Notes: a model not told the origin generated them from the letters alone. 64,000 bases of DNA from Aphelocoma coerulescens (GCF_041296385.1 NC_091015.1:55494345-55558344), one strand, 5' to 3'; shown: positions 26,402 through 37,941, numbered from the stretch's first letter. Made by a program: numbers and translations.

Positions 26402-26479
26402 CTTTGTCTCTTTTTCGGTTTTCTTTTTTTTGCAAATACCAGAAAATGGCAAAAGAGAAAACCAAAAAGGAAGGGAAAC
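26402..26479. repeat. Imperfect A/T-rich inverted repeat
   Basis: A pyrimidine arm (26402-26433, CTCTTTTTCGGTTTTC core) is followed after about 15 bases by a purine arm (26449-26479, AGAGAAAACCAAAAAG core) that is nearly its reverse complement. In an RNA copy they could form a long imperfect hairpin. No mature-miRNA-like symmetry was recognised, and the two arms may simply be opposed simple-sequence tracts. Confidence 0.5.
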
Positions 26480-27277
26480 TAGTAGGAACATGTAATCAAA
26501 AATGTGAAAATTAATGTTTGTTTTGGTGTTTACTTTTTTCCAGATGGCTCTATGAAAATTCATTTTGCACAAAATAAATGTGGGTTGATCCAGTGCACAG
26601 GCAAACAAACCTGTTTTCTGTTAACAAAGTTGTCATACAGCACACAAAGACTAATAAAGCCAAACTCTATGAGAGTCCAAAATGTCTCCCCATGGAGATT
26701 CACCACACACACAAAGGAACTTGATGGCTTTTAGTTTATGTGGATGGTGATCCCTCCTGTCATGAACGTGAAAAGGCATAAAGGGAGAGGTAGCTCTGCC
26801 AGTGTCAACTCATCCATGCTGAGCTGTGCTTGCTGAAGAGCTTTCCCGAGGGCTTTGGTTAATGGATGAAGATAGCATGGCCAAGCTAGATGATGAATAC
26901 TTCCAGCTCTTCTTTTACCCTCTCTCCTCCCTCTCCCCATTCCAGTGCTTGAGTAACTGAGTAGTTCCTGAATGGGCTGCGGAATAAGCACTGACATCCA
27001 TTTTAAAGTGAGCTATCACTGATTTTGGTTTGTCTTGACCAGACAGAGTTAGTAAGGAGTTTGGCCAGTTGTGCATCAGCAGCAGGTGTCCAGGGCAGTG
27101 CTGACAGTCCTCCCAGGACACGATCCTCCTTGTTCATCCCAGCTCTCAGCTCTACCTCTTCTGTTAACCCAGGGGAGAGGGTGGGCTTCATTTTGGATGC
27201 TGCCTTGTGATCCTCAGCAGCAGCATCCCACAACATTGTGTTCAGCTGAACCGATGTGCTTCTCTCTCGTCCTCTAG

Positions 27278-27360
27278 ATTGCAGTTTTGGAGGAAATACA
27301 TACAACAGCTCCATGAAATGGCACCTCCCCAGCAATCCCTGTGTTACATACCAGTGCCAG
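27278..27360 (+). CDS. BMPER: BMPER internal exon: first half of VWC domain 2
   Basis: This 83-bp exon completes a split Asp codon and encodes 28 residues, [20 protein letters not shown] followed by PCVTYQCQ. It aligns with the human BMPER VWC2 start (GNTYNSS conserved). It carries a possible N-glycosylation sequon, Asn-Ser-Ser. The cysteine pattern here is C-x4-C (CVTYQC) rather than the canonical VWC C-x-x-C-x-C. The human protein as I remember it has the same spacing, so this is a family trait and not damage. The acceptor follows a C/T-rich tract (CCTCTAG) and the donor CAG|GTAAGG is strong. It enters in phase 1 and exits in phase 0. Reading the wrong frame gives a spurious 63-codon open frame over this exon. 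Confidence 0.95.
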
Positions 27361-28844
27361 GTAAGGATGTCATAAAAATCGTGCTAATTGAGTTGTAAGC
27401 TTTTCCCAGGAAATCCCAAGCCTTCATTTATCCAATCCAAATAACCTGAAATATTTTATGCCCAAAGCACAATATGGACTTTGCATTTAAAGTAGTTTAA
27501 ATCCACTCAGATGCAGCCAGCTATAACCAAACATTCCAAAGTACAGGTTTTAAATGACTTGAGTACCCCGATACCCAAACTTTGCTGAAGGAGAGGTACA
27601 CAGCCATGCCATTTCCTGCTGTCTTGACCTTGAAGTAAGTCCTCTTTTCTTCAGCATTCTAAGCCTTTTGTGAGATACAAATTATTTTAGTAATTGGACA
27701 CTTCTGTGTGTATGTGTCCATAGGTTTTATCTTTCTTTAAGAAAACCCCACAACCAAATCTTTTTTCTGGGCTCCTGCACTGTTAACACAGTGGTATTTT
27801 TGGTAGCTTGGCTATCTGCAACCATAACATTTTCAAGATTGTCGCTTGTCAGGCTCAAACCAAGTAATTATGTAGGCGATTTTAGCTTATGTCTATAAAT
27901 AGCTCTGCCATTTTTGCTGACAATTTGATCTGGTTTTAATAGTAGCACTCAGGCAGCTACTAAGAATGGCAGTTGGGAAGAGGAGATTAGTGAGTATGAA
28001 GAGCTTCTACTAAGGGAAGAGAGTTTTAAGGGTTTTTTTCTCTTTTTCTGTAATACTTCTACTCTGTGAAACCAACTTGTTTTTGAGGAAAAGTACACTG
28101 AGAAGACTGAAGCTGGAGCAGTATTCTGTATCCTTGCACTTAATGAAAAGAAACTCACTACATGAATTTAGATACACTGCGTGAAATTATCAGTTCTTTA
28201 TTGCCTGTTTCAGTGCCTAAATGCAAAACTGGGTGATCCTGTTTACCCTAGATCCACTAATTTAAAAACAATTTTGCCTTGCCTCAAACAGCTGCAAGCA
28301 GAAAAAAAAGCATAGAGCCTCACACCCAGGAGGGTGTTCAGGAGGACTCTTGACTTCTTGAATAAGTACAGGAAATGTTAATTTACTAATACTTATCAGG
28401 CAAAATATCAAAGATAAGCGTCTCCCCTCTGCAGAACAAGATGCTTTTATCTGCTTTCTAAGTCTATTTTCCTCCAATAGGAGAGGGAGGAGAATGCCCT
28501 GTGTCTGGCCTGTTTTCACCAGAGCTGCATGGCAGATTACCGAGGTAAAGGATTCCTGATAAAGCAGGATTCCTTTTCCTAAGAGGATGCTTGGTTTTTT
28601 ACCTGATGCATTTTAAGGCAAATCCCATGTCTGGAGTCAGGGAGACTCCAGACAAGTGGATCTTTTGACTGTGGATTAATCTGAATCCTGATACCAGGCA
28701 GCGGGTACGGAAAGAAAAGTTTTGAAACTCAGTGCTTTGCAGCATGTGCTGGGCTTTAATTCTACTGTCAGTAATTGTGAATCTTTGCATGTTAAAGCAA
28801 CCACAATGCTAACAATGCATGTGTCTGATCTGCTTCTTTTTCAG
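27361..28844 (+). other. BMPER: BMPER intron (1.48 kb) inside VWC2
   Basis: A phase-0 intron from CAG|GTAAGG to TTCTTTTTCAG that splits VWC2 into its two subdomains. I see no recognisable repeat or RNA gene in it. Confidence 0.9.
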
Positions 28845-28935
28845 GAAGGAGTGATAGTAGAGTCAGAAGTACAGTGTGTTGTTCATTGCAAAAACCCTTC
28901 CAAACTCAGGGGAATGTGTTGTCCTGTGTGTCCAG
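28845..28935 (+). CDS. BMPER: BMPER internal exon: second half of VWC domain 2
   Basis: This 91-bp exon encodes 30 residues plus one base. It starts [20 protein letters not shown] and ends GMCCPVCP, followed by the first base of a Gly codon. CCPVC is the terminal CCxxC of a VWC domain. The human counterpart has the same [14 protein letters not shown] framework. The acceptor is strong (CTTCTTTTTCAG) and the donor CAG|GTGAGA is good. It enters in phase 0 and leaves in phase 1. VWC2 is one of the central VWC modules of BMPER, and its partner specificity is less well defined than that of VWC1. An open frame from 28722 to 28985 runs through the exon in frame but includes intron on both sides. Its upstream ATG is not a start. 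Confidence 0.96.
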
Positions 28936-30088
28936 GTGAGATTTCATGGTTAAGATGCTGTTCTACAAATCCAGTGTATTTCTAATGATACCCATCATCA
29001 CCTGGGGGGCTGCCTCTAACTTCTCTGTTACACTTAACAAGTTATGAAAATGTGGGCTGGTGACTCACAATGCACAAAGTCACACAAGATATGTTTAATA
29101 TTTTAGTAGAGTACATGCAGACCAGGGGATGCATAGGCAATATCCTGTGCCAATATCCATAAGTGTGTTTATGTCATTTTTCAGAGGGTCTTCAAGGTGG
29201 GTTTGCATGACTGATGCCCATGATTTTGTTAAGAGGGGAAGGATAAGAGTAATTGTAAAAAAAAGATTCCCTTTTTGAAGGGGAGTGAGAATGGGTTGCC
29301 TTTGTGAAGCACAGTGGCAAATTACCAGGTTTCTTATGTTAATTTGATTTCATCAGAGGTTTTGTAGGTAAGCACTGCTCCAGCTGTGATATAATGGATT
29401 TATTATATTTTGATTAGTTATAATATCTATTAATATCTAATATAAACTCAGGGAGTAAGAATGAATTATTAAAAATAGCCTAAAAAAGTGTTTTAAAGAC
29501 ACTCCTAATGGGAGACTTAGCATAGCCTTGACTTCATTTGTTGTAGAAGGATGTTTTCTTTCCCCTGCAAAAAAAGAGATATTTAGGGTTTCTCAAGGAT
29601 TTGTTAAGGATAATGAAGTGATTTGTTTTCTTCTAAAGTGATCCTCTCTCTACAACTACCTGAAAGGAGGTTGTAGCAAGGTGGGGATTGGTTTCTTCTC
29701 CCAGGCAACTAGTCACAGGACAAGAGAACAGTTGGCAGCTGCTCAAGGGGAGGTTCAGCCTCCTCTGAGGACAACAGGAGGAATTTCAGCATGAAAAGGT
29801 TGTTAAACCTTGTAATGGACTACCCAGGGTGTTGAAGTCACTATCCCTGAAGTGGTTCAAGAAATGACTGCATGTGGCACTTAGTGCCATGGTCTACTTG
29901 TCTAGATGGTAATCAGTCAAAGGTTGGACTTGATATCTTGGAGGTCTTTTCCAACTGAAACAATTCCATGATTCTGAATCAGAGAGGATGGTACAATTTA
30001 CTTTTCATATTGTTGTACAGAGGGGTGTGTTAGAGAGAAAAGGCAGCATTCTATCTTGAGCTAAACTTATTCAAATGCTGTTTTCCAG
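28936..30088 (+). other. BMPER: BMPER intron (1.15 kb) between VWC2 and VWC3
   Basis: A phase-1 intron from CAG|GTGAGA to TTTTCCAG. A CR1 fragment of about 330 bp (29645-29977) fills its 3' third and ends about 110 bp before the next exon. The remainder is unique AT-rich sequence. Confidence 0.9.
29645..29977 (+). mobile_element. CR1 LINE 3' fragment, sense to BMPER
   Basis: The blocks ACCTGAAAGGAGGTTGTAGC, ACAGGACAAGAG, CTACCCAGGGTGTTGAAGTC and GGTTGGACTTGAT match the avian CR1 3' region in order, followed by GGTCTTTTCCAACTGAAACA and a terminal CCATGATTCTG. Divergence looks substantial, indicating an old copy. It is 5'-truncated and contains no intact reading frame. Confidence 0.94.
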
Positions 30089-30171
30089 GTTGTGTATTTG
30101 AAGGGAGACTTTACAATGAAGGAGAAGAATTTAAGCCTGAAGGAAATAAATGTACTAAGTGCTCTTGTATT
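30089..30171 (+). CDS. BMPER: BMPER internal exon: first half of VWC domain 3
   Basis: This 83-bp exon completes a split Gly codon and encodes 28 residues, [20 protein letters not shown] followed by KCTKCSCI. It aligns with human BMPER VWC3 (GCVFEG..Y.EGEEF.PEG.KCTKCSC). The canonical VWC C-x-x-C-x-C motif is present as CTKCSC. The acceptor is TTTTCCAG. The donor ATT|GTAAGT has a perfect intronic side but T instead of G at the last exon base. It enters in phase 1 and exits in phase 0. The last residue is Ile where the human protein has Thr in my recollection. The next exon, carrying the second half of VWC3, is not in the window as far as I can see. Confidence 0.95.
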
Positions 30172-33100
30172 GTAAGTATTTGCCCTTTGGCATTGTATCT
30201 CCCTGTATGAACTTCAAAAGGCACATTTTTATTGCCATAACAAAGCAAAAATATAAGTAATTCAACACTATTATGAATTCTTCTCTTGGAATTCAGGTCT
30301 CTGTTGAAGAATTTGTGACATTAATACACTGTATCACTCACATTTTGAATTTATAATCTTTTCTGTGACCTTACACTGTATGCAGGTGGAGCAGGTGTTG
30401 AATTAGTGGTGCTTTTTTTATGATAGGATCATGCAGGAGGAGACAGAAATCTTTTTGGCCTTCATCTATTGATCAGCATTTATTAGATGCTTCCTTAAGC
30501 CAAACTTTTCCAAGGATTCCTTTCTGCTGTATGCAACAAAGGCTTTTTCTCTGAATTACTTAGAGAAAGAATGAGAGTAGCCTCCTGAGGCTGTCCCAGG
30601 TGGATTTTTGGCTTGATGCTTGATGAAAAGGTCATATCCTGGATTTTATTCTTGACTAGCAACAATATAGAGAGGAAGTAATAATTGCATCCTTTGGGTA
30701 ATGAGTACAGGCTTCTTTTTCACTTCCATTAAGTTAAAAGATAATGCTATATGAGTTGGGGCAGATAACTTTGGCTTCCTTGTAATCTGTGAAATGAGTA
30801 AAACGCAAAGTTCAAATCACTGCTTTTGTTGCAATTTGTGGGCTGGTTATCAGCAGAATATGTAAGGCTTTACATTTCAGTAGAATGCCAAGAAATTTGT
30901 CAGTACCAGACACAGTTCTCCTGCATCATGAAAATAAAATAAAAACAGGAAGAGAGAAAGATGGACTTCAAAAATGAATATATCTCTACATACATACATG
31001 CATTTAATGTAGCTGCTGCAGAGTACTTGAACTGTTCTGTGGGGAAAAAAACCCCTGGTAATCTGCAAAATTAATTTACACTAAGTCATCACTGCTCCTG
31101 TGGAGATCAGGGTGCTCAGGTAATTTTTTTTTTTTTTTAAGTTTTAATCCTGTAATAATGAAAACATGTCATCACACATGTCACAGGGATATATCCCCAT
31201 GGCTCCTGCTCTGCTGAATGCCTTCAGTCCCAGGCTGAGCACTCCCTCTGTACTTGGTCCCCCTCTCACTTCAGCTTCAGCTGTAAAGCAGTAGCTTTAC
31301 ACTCCAGCTTTCCTTAGTTATGTTCCTCAGGGGAAGGCAGGTCTGAATGATTGAGAAGTTTGTGGAAACATGCTTGAGTTTTTGGGCTCTGTTTTGCTCT
31401 TTCATAAGTACTGTACAGATATTGCCTATTGCCCAGTTATTGGTGTGCCAACATCTCCTTGATCAACTTTCCTTTGTTCTCTGAATATCAAAAACTTCTG
31501 TGCTGAGAAGAGCATTGGAGGTGGGAGATATATGGGGAGAGCAGTGTAAAGAAATAAAGGAATAAAGGGTCACACCTGAAGGTCTGACCTGGAGAGTTAG
31601 AGTCAGCTGTGTTAGAGAAGGGAATGCATCAACTATTGGGAGTAAGAAGTTTAAAGGCACTTAACCATCCCTTCCAAGAAAGACAACATGATTGTTTCGT
31701 GTGTTAATGACTTCTGTATAAAATGTCCAGCTCTCATTCTGAATCTTTCTGACAGTTAAAGAAGTGCCATCTACGTGTAAGCCACACCAGATCTCCCTTC
31801 CCTCTCTCTGCACAGCCTTTTTTGCCCTCTTGCTAGTTTCCTCCAGAATTTGATCCTATGCTAATTCCTATGTGATTTAAATTCGAAGTAAATAAAAGGG
31901 GGCATCCTCAGGGCTGTGATAGCAGTTTGGTACCTGCTTTTCATCCATTCCCTTTTGGCAATGGGTGCTCAGTGAATCTCTTATCTGAGCAGTTGGTGGA
32001 TGGATGTCTTACTTGAAGATACCTATCTAGTCATGCAAAGTTCTGGGAACAGGCTTGTGTGTGATGTGCTGTAATTTGTTCAGGCTTTAACAGATGGAGG
32101 GAAGCTCCTCACCCCAAATTAGACTTCTTCTGGGATTTCAGATTGTAACTAGTGAGTCTTTTGTGGAAACATGGCATAGGAGGTAGCACAAATTATTGCT
32201 AAGCTATTTTGGGGATGTGTGTATAAGGATTCCAGCTACTCACTTCAAGGTGAATTCTGCATTTTACTTGGGAGCAAGCTTTTCAAACAATGGATGATTC
32301 TGGAATCCACAGGCCATCGCTGTTCCAGGGGTAGCTCAAACTTGGGGCTGCAGACACCATTGAACAGGAAGAAAGTAAAGAAGGATGTCTGTGGTTTGTT
32401 TTCCCAGAGAAATGAAGGGTTGATCAGCACTCGCTAAATGTATTAAAATGAGGAATTACTTAAAAAAAGGAATTTTATTGCTGCAAAATGATGCACCCAA
32501 AGGTCAGTACATGTCTGCAAGTCTGGGCAGTGGGGATGCATCTTGGGAAAGCACTTTGGTAGTTCAGGTTTGTGGTATTTTCAGCTCAAAATGGTGCCTA
32601 CTAGATACTATTGAGCTCCCAAAGAATGTGAAATGGCTGTTAAGTTGTTGGGATTTTTTGTTTATTTGTTTTTAACGTTGTTTGAGCAAATGAGGACAAA
32701 ACTGGGATTTTAGGAGCTAGAGGTCCCCATCTAGGTGGAGCAGGCTGGCCAGTTGGAGGGCTTTCTATGTGTTCCATGGCCCTGAAGGGCAGAGAAAGCA
32801 ATGGCATGCCTACACCTGGGTGATTCACTCGGTCCTTACCCGCTGGGTGCTTAACTCATCAATATGGTACCTGTTTAACACCGCTTGTGGTCCTAGGTAT
32901 TGTCTACTGAAAACCAGACCTAACCTGCCAAACTCATTTCATGGAGGTCAGCAAAACAAGCCATTAACTAATAACTTTTGGGTTGTTACCAAGCCAGGCT
33001 GTGCTCGTAGCGGTGAGGCAGAGATGAAAGGCCCTGTATTCCATTACCGCTCTCCTAAGTGAGCTGCTCCTTGGGGCGACTAAGATTTCTTGCTGAAAAT

Positions 33101-33691
33101 GAGAATGTATCACCTCTCACTCAATGCATATTGCCTGTCAGGAGTGAATGAGCTGGCTTCTAATGACTCAGTTTCTCTGGGGAGAGGCATTTGTGTAGGA
33201 AAGGTGGATGGGATAATAGGGATCTCCTCGCACCCCGGCTGAAACCCAGCTGTCTTGCAATAATTCATCTGTCTGGCCTATTCCTGCTTCTCGTGATAGG
33301 GCAGTGGCCTGTTCTAGAGAAACCTTGGCTATTTTCCCTGCCGTAAGCACCTACTTACATGAAGGACTGGCTTCTTTAATCAAGTGGTATTTCTCAGATA
33401 CTACTTTTATGAGGTTGAGAGTGTGTTTCTGCTTGCACAGTAAGAGCACTTGGCTTACATGTTTCCTTTCCTACAGCCTGCATTAAAATAGTCAGACAGT
33501 GATTATCGTAAATGTTTTCATTTTCTCCTTTGATGTAGCACGTTTGGGAAAAAAAAATAGTGGAGAGGGAAGGAGAGAGAGCCAGGGAGGGAGGAGAGGA
33601 GGTTTGGCAGGAAAGTGACCTTGCGTGAGAGTGGTAACCATGGAGAAGCTTATCTTTAGGTGGTAGTATCCAAACTCATAACCAGTCCCTT

Positions 33692-33861
33692 TTGACTCCT
33701 TTGAGCGCTGTTACCCAGACCGTGGGCGCTGCGCGTTCCGGCATGCGAGGCATGCGGCCGTGCGAGGCACCGCCACGCTGGGAGCGCGCAGCCCCGTGGA
33801 GACGCCGCAGCTCAGGGCCGGCCCTTCTCCACACCCCTGCGGGGAGAAGGGAAGCGGACCT
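33692..33861. promoter_or_regulatory. Short CpG-rich patch in intron (possible orphan CpG cluster)
   Basis: About 170 bases are much richer in CpG than their AT-rich surroundings. They include GGGCGCTGCGCGTTCCGG, a duplicated TGCGAGGCA (33744-33752 and 33761-33769) and GGGAGCGCGCAG. At the right end is an inverted repeat, CCCTTCTCC (33822-33830) with GGAGAAGGG (33843-33851). A purine-rich GGAGAGGGAAGGAGAG-type tract lies about 100 bases upstream (33551-33602). It may be a regulatory CpG cluster or part of an unrecognised GC-rich repeat. It is smaller than a classical CpG island. Confidence 0.45.
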
Positions 33862-34239
33862 GCTTGGGAGATGGAGGCTGGGTTATAGCATTGCTGGGAT
33901 GGTTGAGAGCTGGGAGTGGGAAAGGTTGCACTGTCTGTCTGTCCTGCAGAGAGGCATGTCCTGGGGATGACTGTTAGCAGGGTGGTTATGTGTGTTTGGT
34001 CCCCAAACAGCATAGTTTCACAAAAGCAACTCTGTCCTCTTAGCTGTTCTTCCAAAATTATTTGGAACAAATAAAACCCAAATAGCTGAAAGCAGAGCAC
34101 AGGGATTTGAGGCTCTTGGAGAGCTGAATCAAAAAGGAGCCTCTGGTCAATCTCCTTTGCATCATCGGGGGCTTTTAAACCACTGCTTAGAGGGGTTCAA
34201 GATGTGCCCAGCCACTGGTCTGCAGGTGCACTTGTGAGT

Positions 34240-34400
34240 GTGTGCATGCAGGAAATGTGTTGTCACTTATATTCCTGAGTGCTCGGATGCAAATACTGAA
34301 TAATAAAAGTTTTGCTCAAAGAAAAGGAAATCACGACGGCAATATCTGTTTCTAAATCGAGTAACAGGCATTTCAATTGTGATAAGTAATGAGAAACTAT
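34240..34400. promoter_or_regulatory. Candidate enhancer-like motif cluster
   Basis: The stretch contains a perfect octamer ATGCAAAT (34287-34294). It also contains a contiguous ATTGT-GATAAG-TAAT string (34376-34390) resembling SOX, GATA and homeodomain sites side by side. Such short motifs occur by chance, so this is suggestive only. No repeat was recognised in the interval. Confidence 0.25.
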
Positions 34401-37400
34401 GTATGTAAGTGTTTTGGATGCTGAGGGTGGAATTAATCTTGTCTAGCTCCAGCTATTCAGAAGTAATGTGTCTGATCTGAACTACTTATCTGGGCTCCTC
34501 TTCAGTTAATGGAAAGAGAGAGAGGTAGGATGGATTACTCTCTGCAGATGCTTATCTTCCTTCACTAACTAGAGGGGGAGCCTACCCAGCTCCTGGCCTT
34601 AGGAATGGCTGAAGATGGCCAAGACCGATCCTGCCCCTGCAGTCAGCTGGGTGATTAAGCATCTTGATAGTGCTTTAAAGGCTTGGCTTTAACCAGTATT
34701 GGGAGCTGCTGGAATACATTCCCACCACAAAAGACAGTAGGGGAGGTATACCAGTCTACTGGGAAACTCAGGGGAACATGCAATTAAATGTATCCTCAGT
34801 GAAGGCTGAGGATAATTCAAATTCAAATTTCCATCCTTAGTGCAGTGCCAAATGCTGATCTTCCCAAATTTCCATGTACTTCAGCTGCTTTGATTCAGCT
34901 CCAAACTGCAGCAGACACTGTCTGCCCTTACTCTGGGGCTAAGAAACAGAGACAAGTAGTTGTAGTAAAAGCAAAGAGTTGGTCTTTTGGTAGGAGCAGT
35001 GTGCACATCCTCAGTTAGTGACATTAGTAAAGAGTTTGGTTTATGGATGGATGCAAAAGGAGACTAGGAAGAGCTCAGAAATGGGATGTGGAGGGTTGGT
35101 CACCGTGTCTCTCTGGGAACACCCCATAATTTTTTCTGCAGATTTTTTGCAAGGCTAGACAGTTTGGCTTTCCCAGTAGCCTAATAAACCAGTCTTCCAG
35201 GTAGGTGAAGTGTGGTTGCGGAGATAGGTGTGGAAGAGCAAGGACTTGGTATGTGCTGAGCTTCAGCAAGAAAAATAATGCAGCATGGAGACATAGGCAT
35301 TCTCCTGTTATTTGTCTTTTCTTTATCTGATTTTCTTCAGGCTTCCAAAAGTATACTTACCTTCATGGGGATTGTACACTACCTGGGTCATGTCTGAAAT
35401 ATTAAATTCCTTTAATTTTGGAAATATCAGAGTTAAAAAAAAAAATAATTTGGACATCTTAAAAGAAAAGATTAAAAACAGTGTGAGTTTTTTTTGCTTA
35501 TCAACATGCATAGCCATTTTCAATCTTCTTTTGATTTCTCTCAAAAAATGTCTCTGAGTAAAAGTTAAAAATTATTTAATAAAACTCAAGAAGCAAAGTT
35601 AAAAATAAAAACTATTCACAATTTTTCTGAAATACAAGTAAACTGGCATAGCAGTGCAAGCGGGCATAATTCAGTGGAGTTATTCAGTGTAAATAATTTT
35701 TAATCATAAGCACTTCAAATTTTAGACTTGGGAAGCATTTTTCTGTGTCAAGGTCTCATTTCCTCCCTCTGTGAATATTTGACTGTCATCCTACTCTCCT
35801 ACCTGCAGAGCTTCCTAGCTCACCTTGTCAGAGTGTGTTCCCAGCTTAGGCTGCAGAAAACCTTCACCATACTTTTAATTTTGGTGAGGATGAGTGTTCC
35901 TGTTCAGTAAGAGACTGTGCCCTGTTTGGATGCATTTCCAGGGGAATAGAGGTATTGAGCAGCTCCCTGAAGGTCTAGATTACTCTTTAAGGATCATGGG
36001 CTCAGAACACACAGCCTCTTTCTCATAACCCCTCCTTCCTTGGAGCCTTTTTCCTTGTGCCCCCCCCTACTCTTCAGGCTTCAGGTCAAATTTTCCTTCT
36101 ATGGTTCAGCATGGTCCCTGTTCCTCTGGCTGTGCAGTCAGAGGGGCCTGCCTCCAGCTGTTCTTCCTTGTCCATCGTTTCATATAGGTAGCCCTATCAG
36201 TTATTATTTCTGAGATTGCATGTATGGGCAGCAGTAAAAGATGAGTGCCTGTTGTGCTTTATATCCTAAGGACATGCATTTCTGTCCCTGAGAGAAAAAA
36301 ATGTGGAAAAAGAATGTGAAGGAAGATGAAAGAATGATTTGGCAGATTTCTGTGGGGAATTTTTCCTGTTGGAAGAGGAGGGTGGAAATGCTGAGGAATT
36401 GGAGGAAGGTGCTCTGACATTATAAGGCACTTGTTTAGATAGAGGCTGTCTTTCCAGTTTTATGATCAAAGATGGTATTGTGATAATGAATAAATTAGGT
36501 GATACTAGAAGCCATGAAAAACATAAAGCTTCTTGGGTACCCAAATGGCCCAAATGAATGCTGATTAACAGCACTCCCAAACTGGGCATTGCAGTACAGA
36601 GAAAAAGTGTCCAGGTCTTCTTGTCATTAAAAGGAAATGAATACACAAAGCAGGGTGGATTTTGCCTTCCTAAAGCATATAAGGAAAACAATAATGCAGG
36701 CTGACCACTTTTAAATGGTGATAATAAGGGCTTATATCATGAGTGCAGGTTGCTTTTGTTCCCGAGAGAAAAGGAACAGAGCTTATGCTGTCAGGTGTCT
36801 GTCCCCTGTCTTGTTAAACTTTTCCTAATTAACAGGCTGAGATTGATTATTCTTACTGACAAAGAAGAATTAAGCACACAGAGCTTTAGCAATGAAAGGA
36901 GAGCTGTTAACAGGCATCTTCTGATGAGGGGACTATTTTTTATTGGCTTTGGGGTGCAATGAGGACTGCAAACATCTCTGCTATAACTCACTCCTTGCAA
37001 AGGCAAGGATCTATCTTAGAGAAAAAAACAAAGCAGTAAGATGGCAGAAAACAAAGAACCTGGTTAAAGTAAGCAAACAAACAAGCTAAAAAAGAACCTG
37101 CTGTCCATCAGGGGATGAAAGGGTTGCACGTGGTTCCAGAAGTGCCCAGTGAAGACAAAGGTTTTATGAGAGTGGCTTCAAATGGGAATGCGTGTGGCAT
37201 CTCATGGGAACGCTTGTGTGCAGAATTGATTCGGGTTTAAAAGATTCCCACAAATTGTGGTAGGAAGCAGTAAAAGCAATAGCTTGTCAATTAACAGAGC
37301 CTTTGTTTGCCAAACATTTTATGGAGAGTCCAAGACCCTTTTGGCTGGTGGTACAATGAAGGAAAGGCTGAAAAGAGCAGAGTGCTTGGCTTTCATGTTT

Positions 37401-37673
37401 GTCATCCTTTCGGTTTAAATAAACTTGGATGTTGCAGTTTTGGGGCTTGTTATCAGGTAACAATGGTTAATGATTTTAAACTTGCACACAGCCCCCTGTG
37501 TCCTTAGACTAGATGGTTTAGTAAACACAGTCCTGGTAAATGAATTTACATGAGAGCTTAATTAACTACATAACACCTACTTGTTTTCCTCTCTCTAATT
37601 TTCAAAAGCAAAAAATGAAATAAAAATAAAATATTGGAGACAATATGTTGTTACATTTGGGCCTTTAGGTTTT

Positions 37674-37787
37674 ATCATAGAATCATAAAATGTTAAGAGT
37701 TTGGAATAGACCTTAAAGGTCATCTAGTCCCACCTCCCCTCCCACTAGACCAGGTTGCTCAAGACCTTACGCAACCTGGTTTTGAAT
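37674..37787 (-). mobile_element. CR1 LINE 3' fragment
   Basis: It opens with ATCATAGAATCATAAAATG, then GACCTTAAAGGTCATCTAGT, CCCACCTCCCCTCCC and GACCAGGTTGCTCAAG. This is the complement of a CR1 3' end. It stops where a tRNA-headed SINE begins. The sequence after the SINE (37942-37970, TTTCTTAAGTCTGACCT) resembles a further CR1 block in the same orientation, so the SINE may have inserted into this element. Confidence 0.88.
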
Positions 37788-37797
37788 GAAAATAAAT

Positions 37798-37941
37798 ATT
37801 AGCTCAGTTGGCTGGAGCATGCTGTTAATAACACCAAGGTTGTGGGTTTGGTCCCTGTATGGGCCATTCACTTAAGAGCTGGACTCAATTATCCTTGTGT
37901 GCCCCTTCCAACTCAAAATATTCTGTGATTTTGTGATTTTC
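37798..37941 (+). mobile_element. tRNA-Ile-derived SINE with CR1 tail (TguSINE1-like)
   Basis: The head matches tRNA-Ile(AAU). It has an A box TAGCTCAGTTGG (37800-37811), an anticodon loop TTAATAA with AAT at 37827-37829, a B box GGTTTGGTCCC (37845-37855) and a 3' acceptor-stem-like TATGGGCCAT. Right after this tRNA end the sequence becomes a CR1 3' end, GAGCTGGACTCAATTATCC onward. It finishes in ATTCTGTGATTTTGTGATTT, the microsatellite-like tail of CR1-mobilised elements. This head-plus-tail layout is that of TguSINE1, known from zebra finch and other passerines. The first bases of the tRNA head are missing or diverged and the anticodon stem has a mismatch, so it is a SINE relic and not a tRNA gene. 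Confidence 0.88.

Larger units (their letters stand above)
30172..37673 (+). other. BMPER: BMPER downstream intron, first part
   Basis: This begins the large phase-0 intron that runs to the end of the window. It includes a 15-T run at 31124-31138, a purine-rich tract and CpG-rich patch at 33.55-33.86 kb, and a cluster of developmental-factor-like motifs near 34.3 kb. The rest is unique AT-rich sequence. No VWC-like cysteine-rich exon with splice sites was seen on the + strand, and no gene was recognised on the - strand. Confidence 0.75.

Noticed and set aside
27207..27398. A 63-codon open frame over the VWC2 first-half exon
   Set aside because: It reads the exon in the wrong frame. The phase set by neighbouring exons gives the VWC2 sequence.
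28722..28985. An 87-codon open frame containing a real BMPER exon
   Set aside because: Only 28845-28935 is exon. The upstream ATG and both ends are intronic, so it is not a separate gene.
32769..33062. A 97-codon open frame in a stretch with scattered CpGs that looked like a retroelement or conserved segment
   Set aside because: I could not match it to any repeat or protein family, and there are no LTR ends or coding motifs.
37798..37870. A possible tRNA-Ile gene
   Set aside because: The anticodon stem has a mismatch, the 5' acceptor bases are lost, and the 3' side runs straight into a CR1 tail. It is the head of a SINE.
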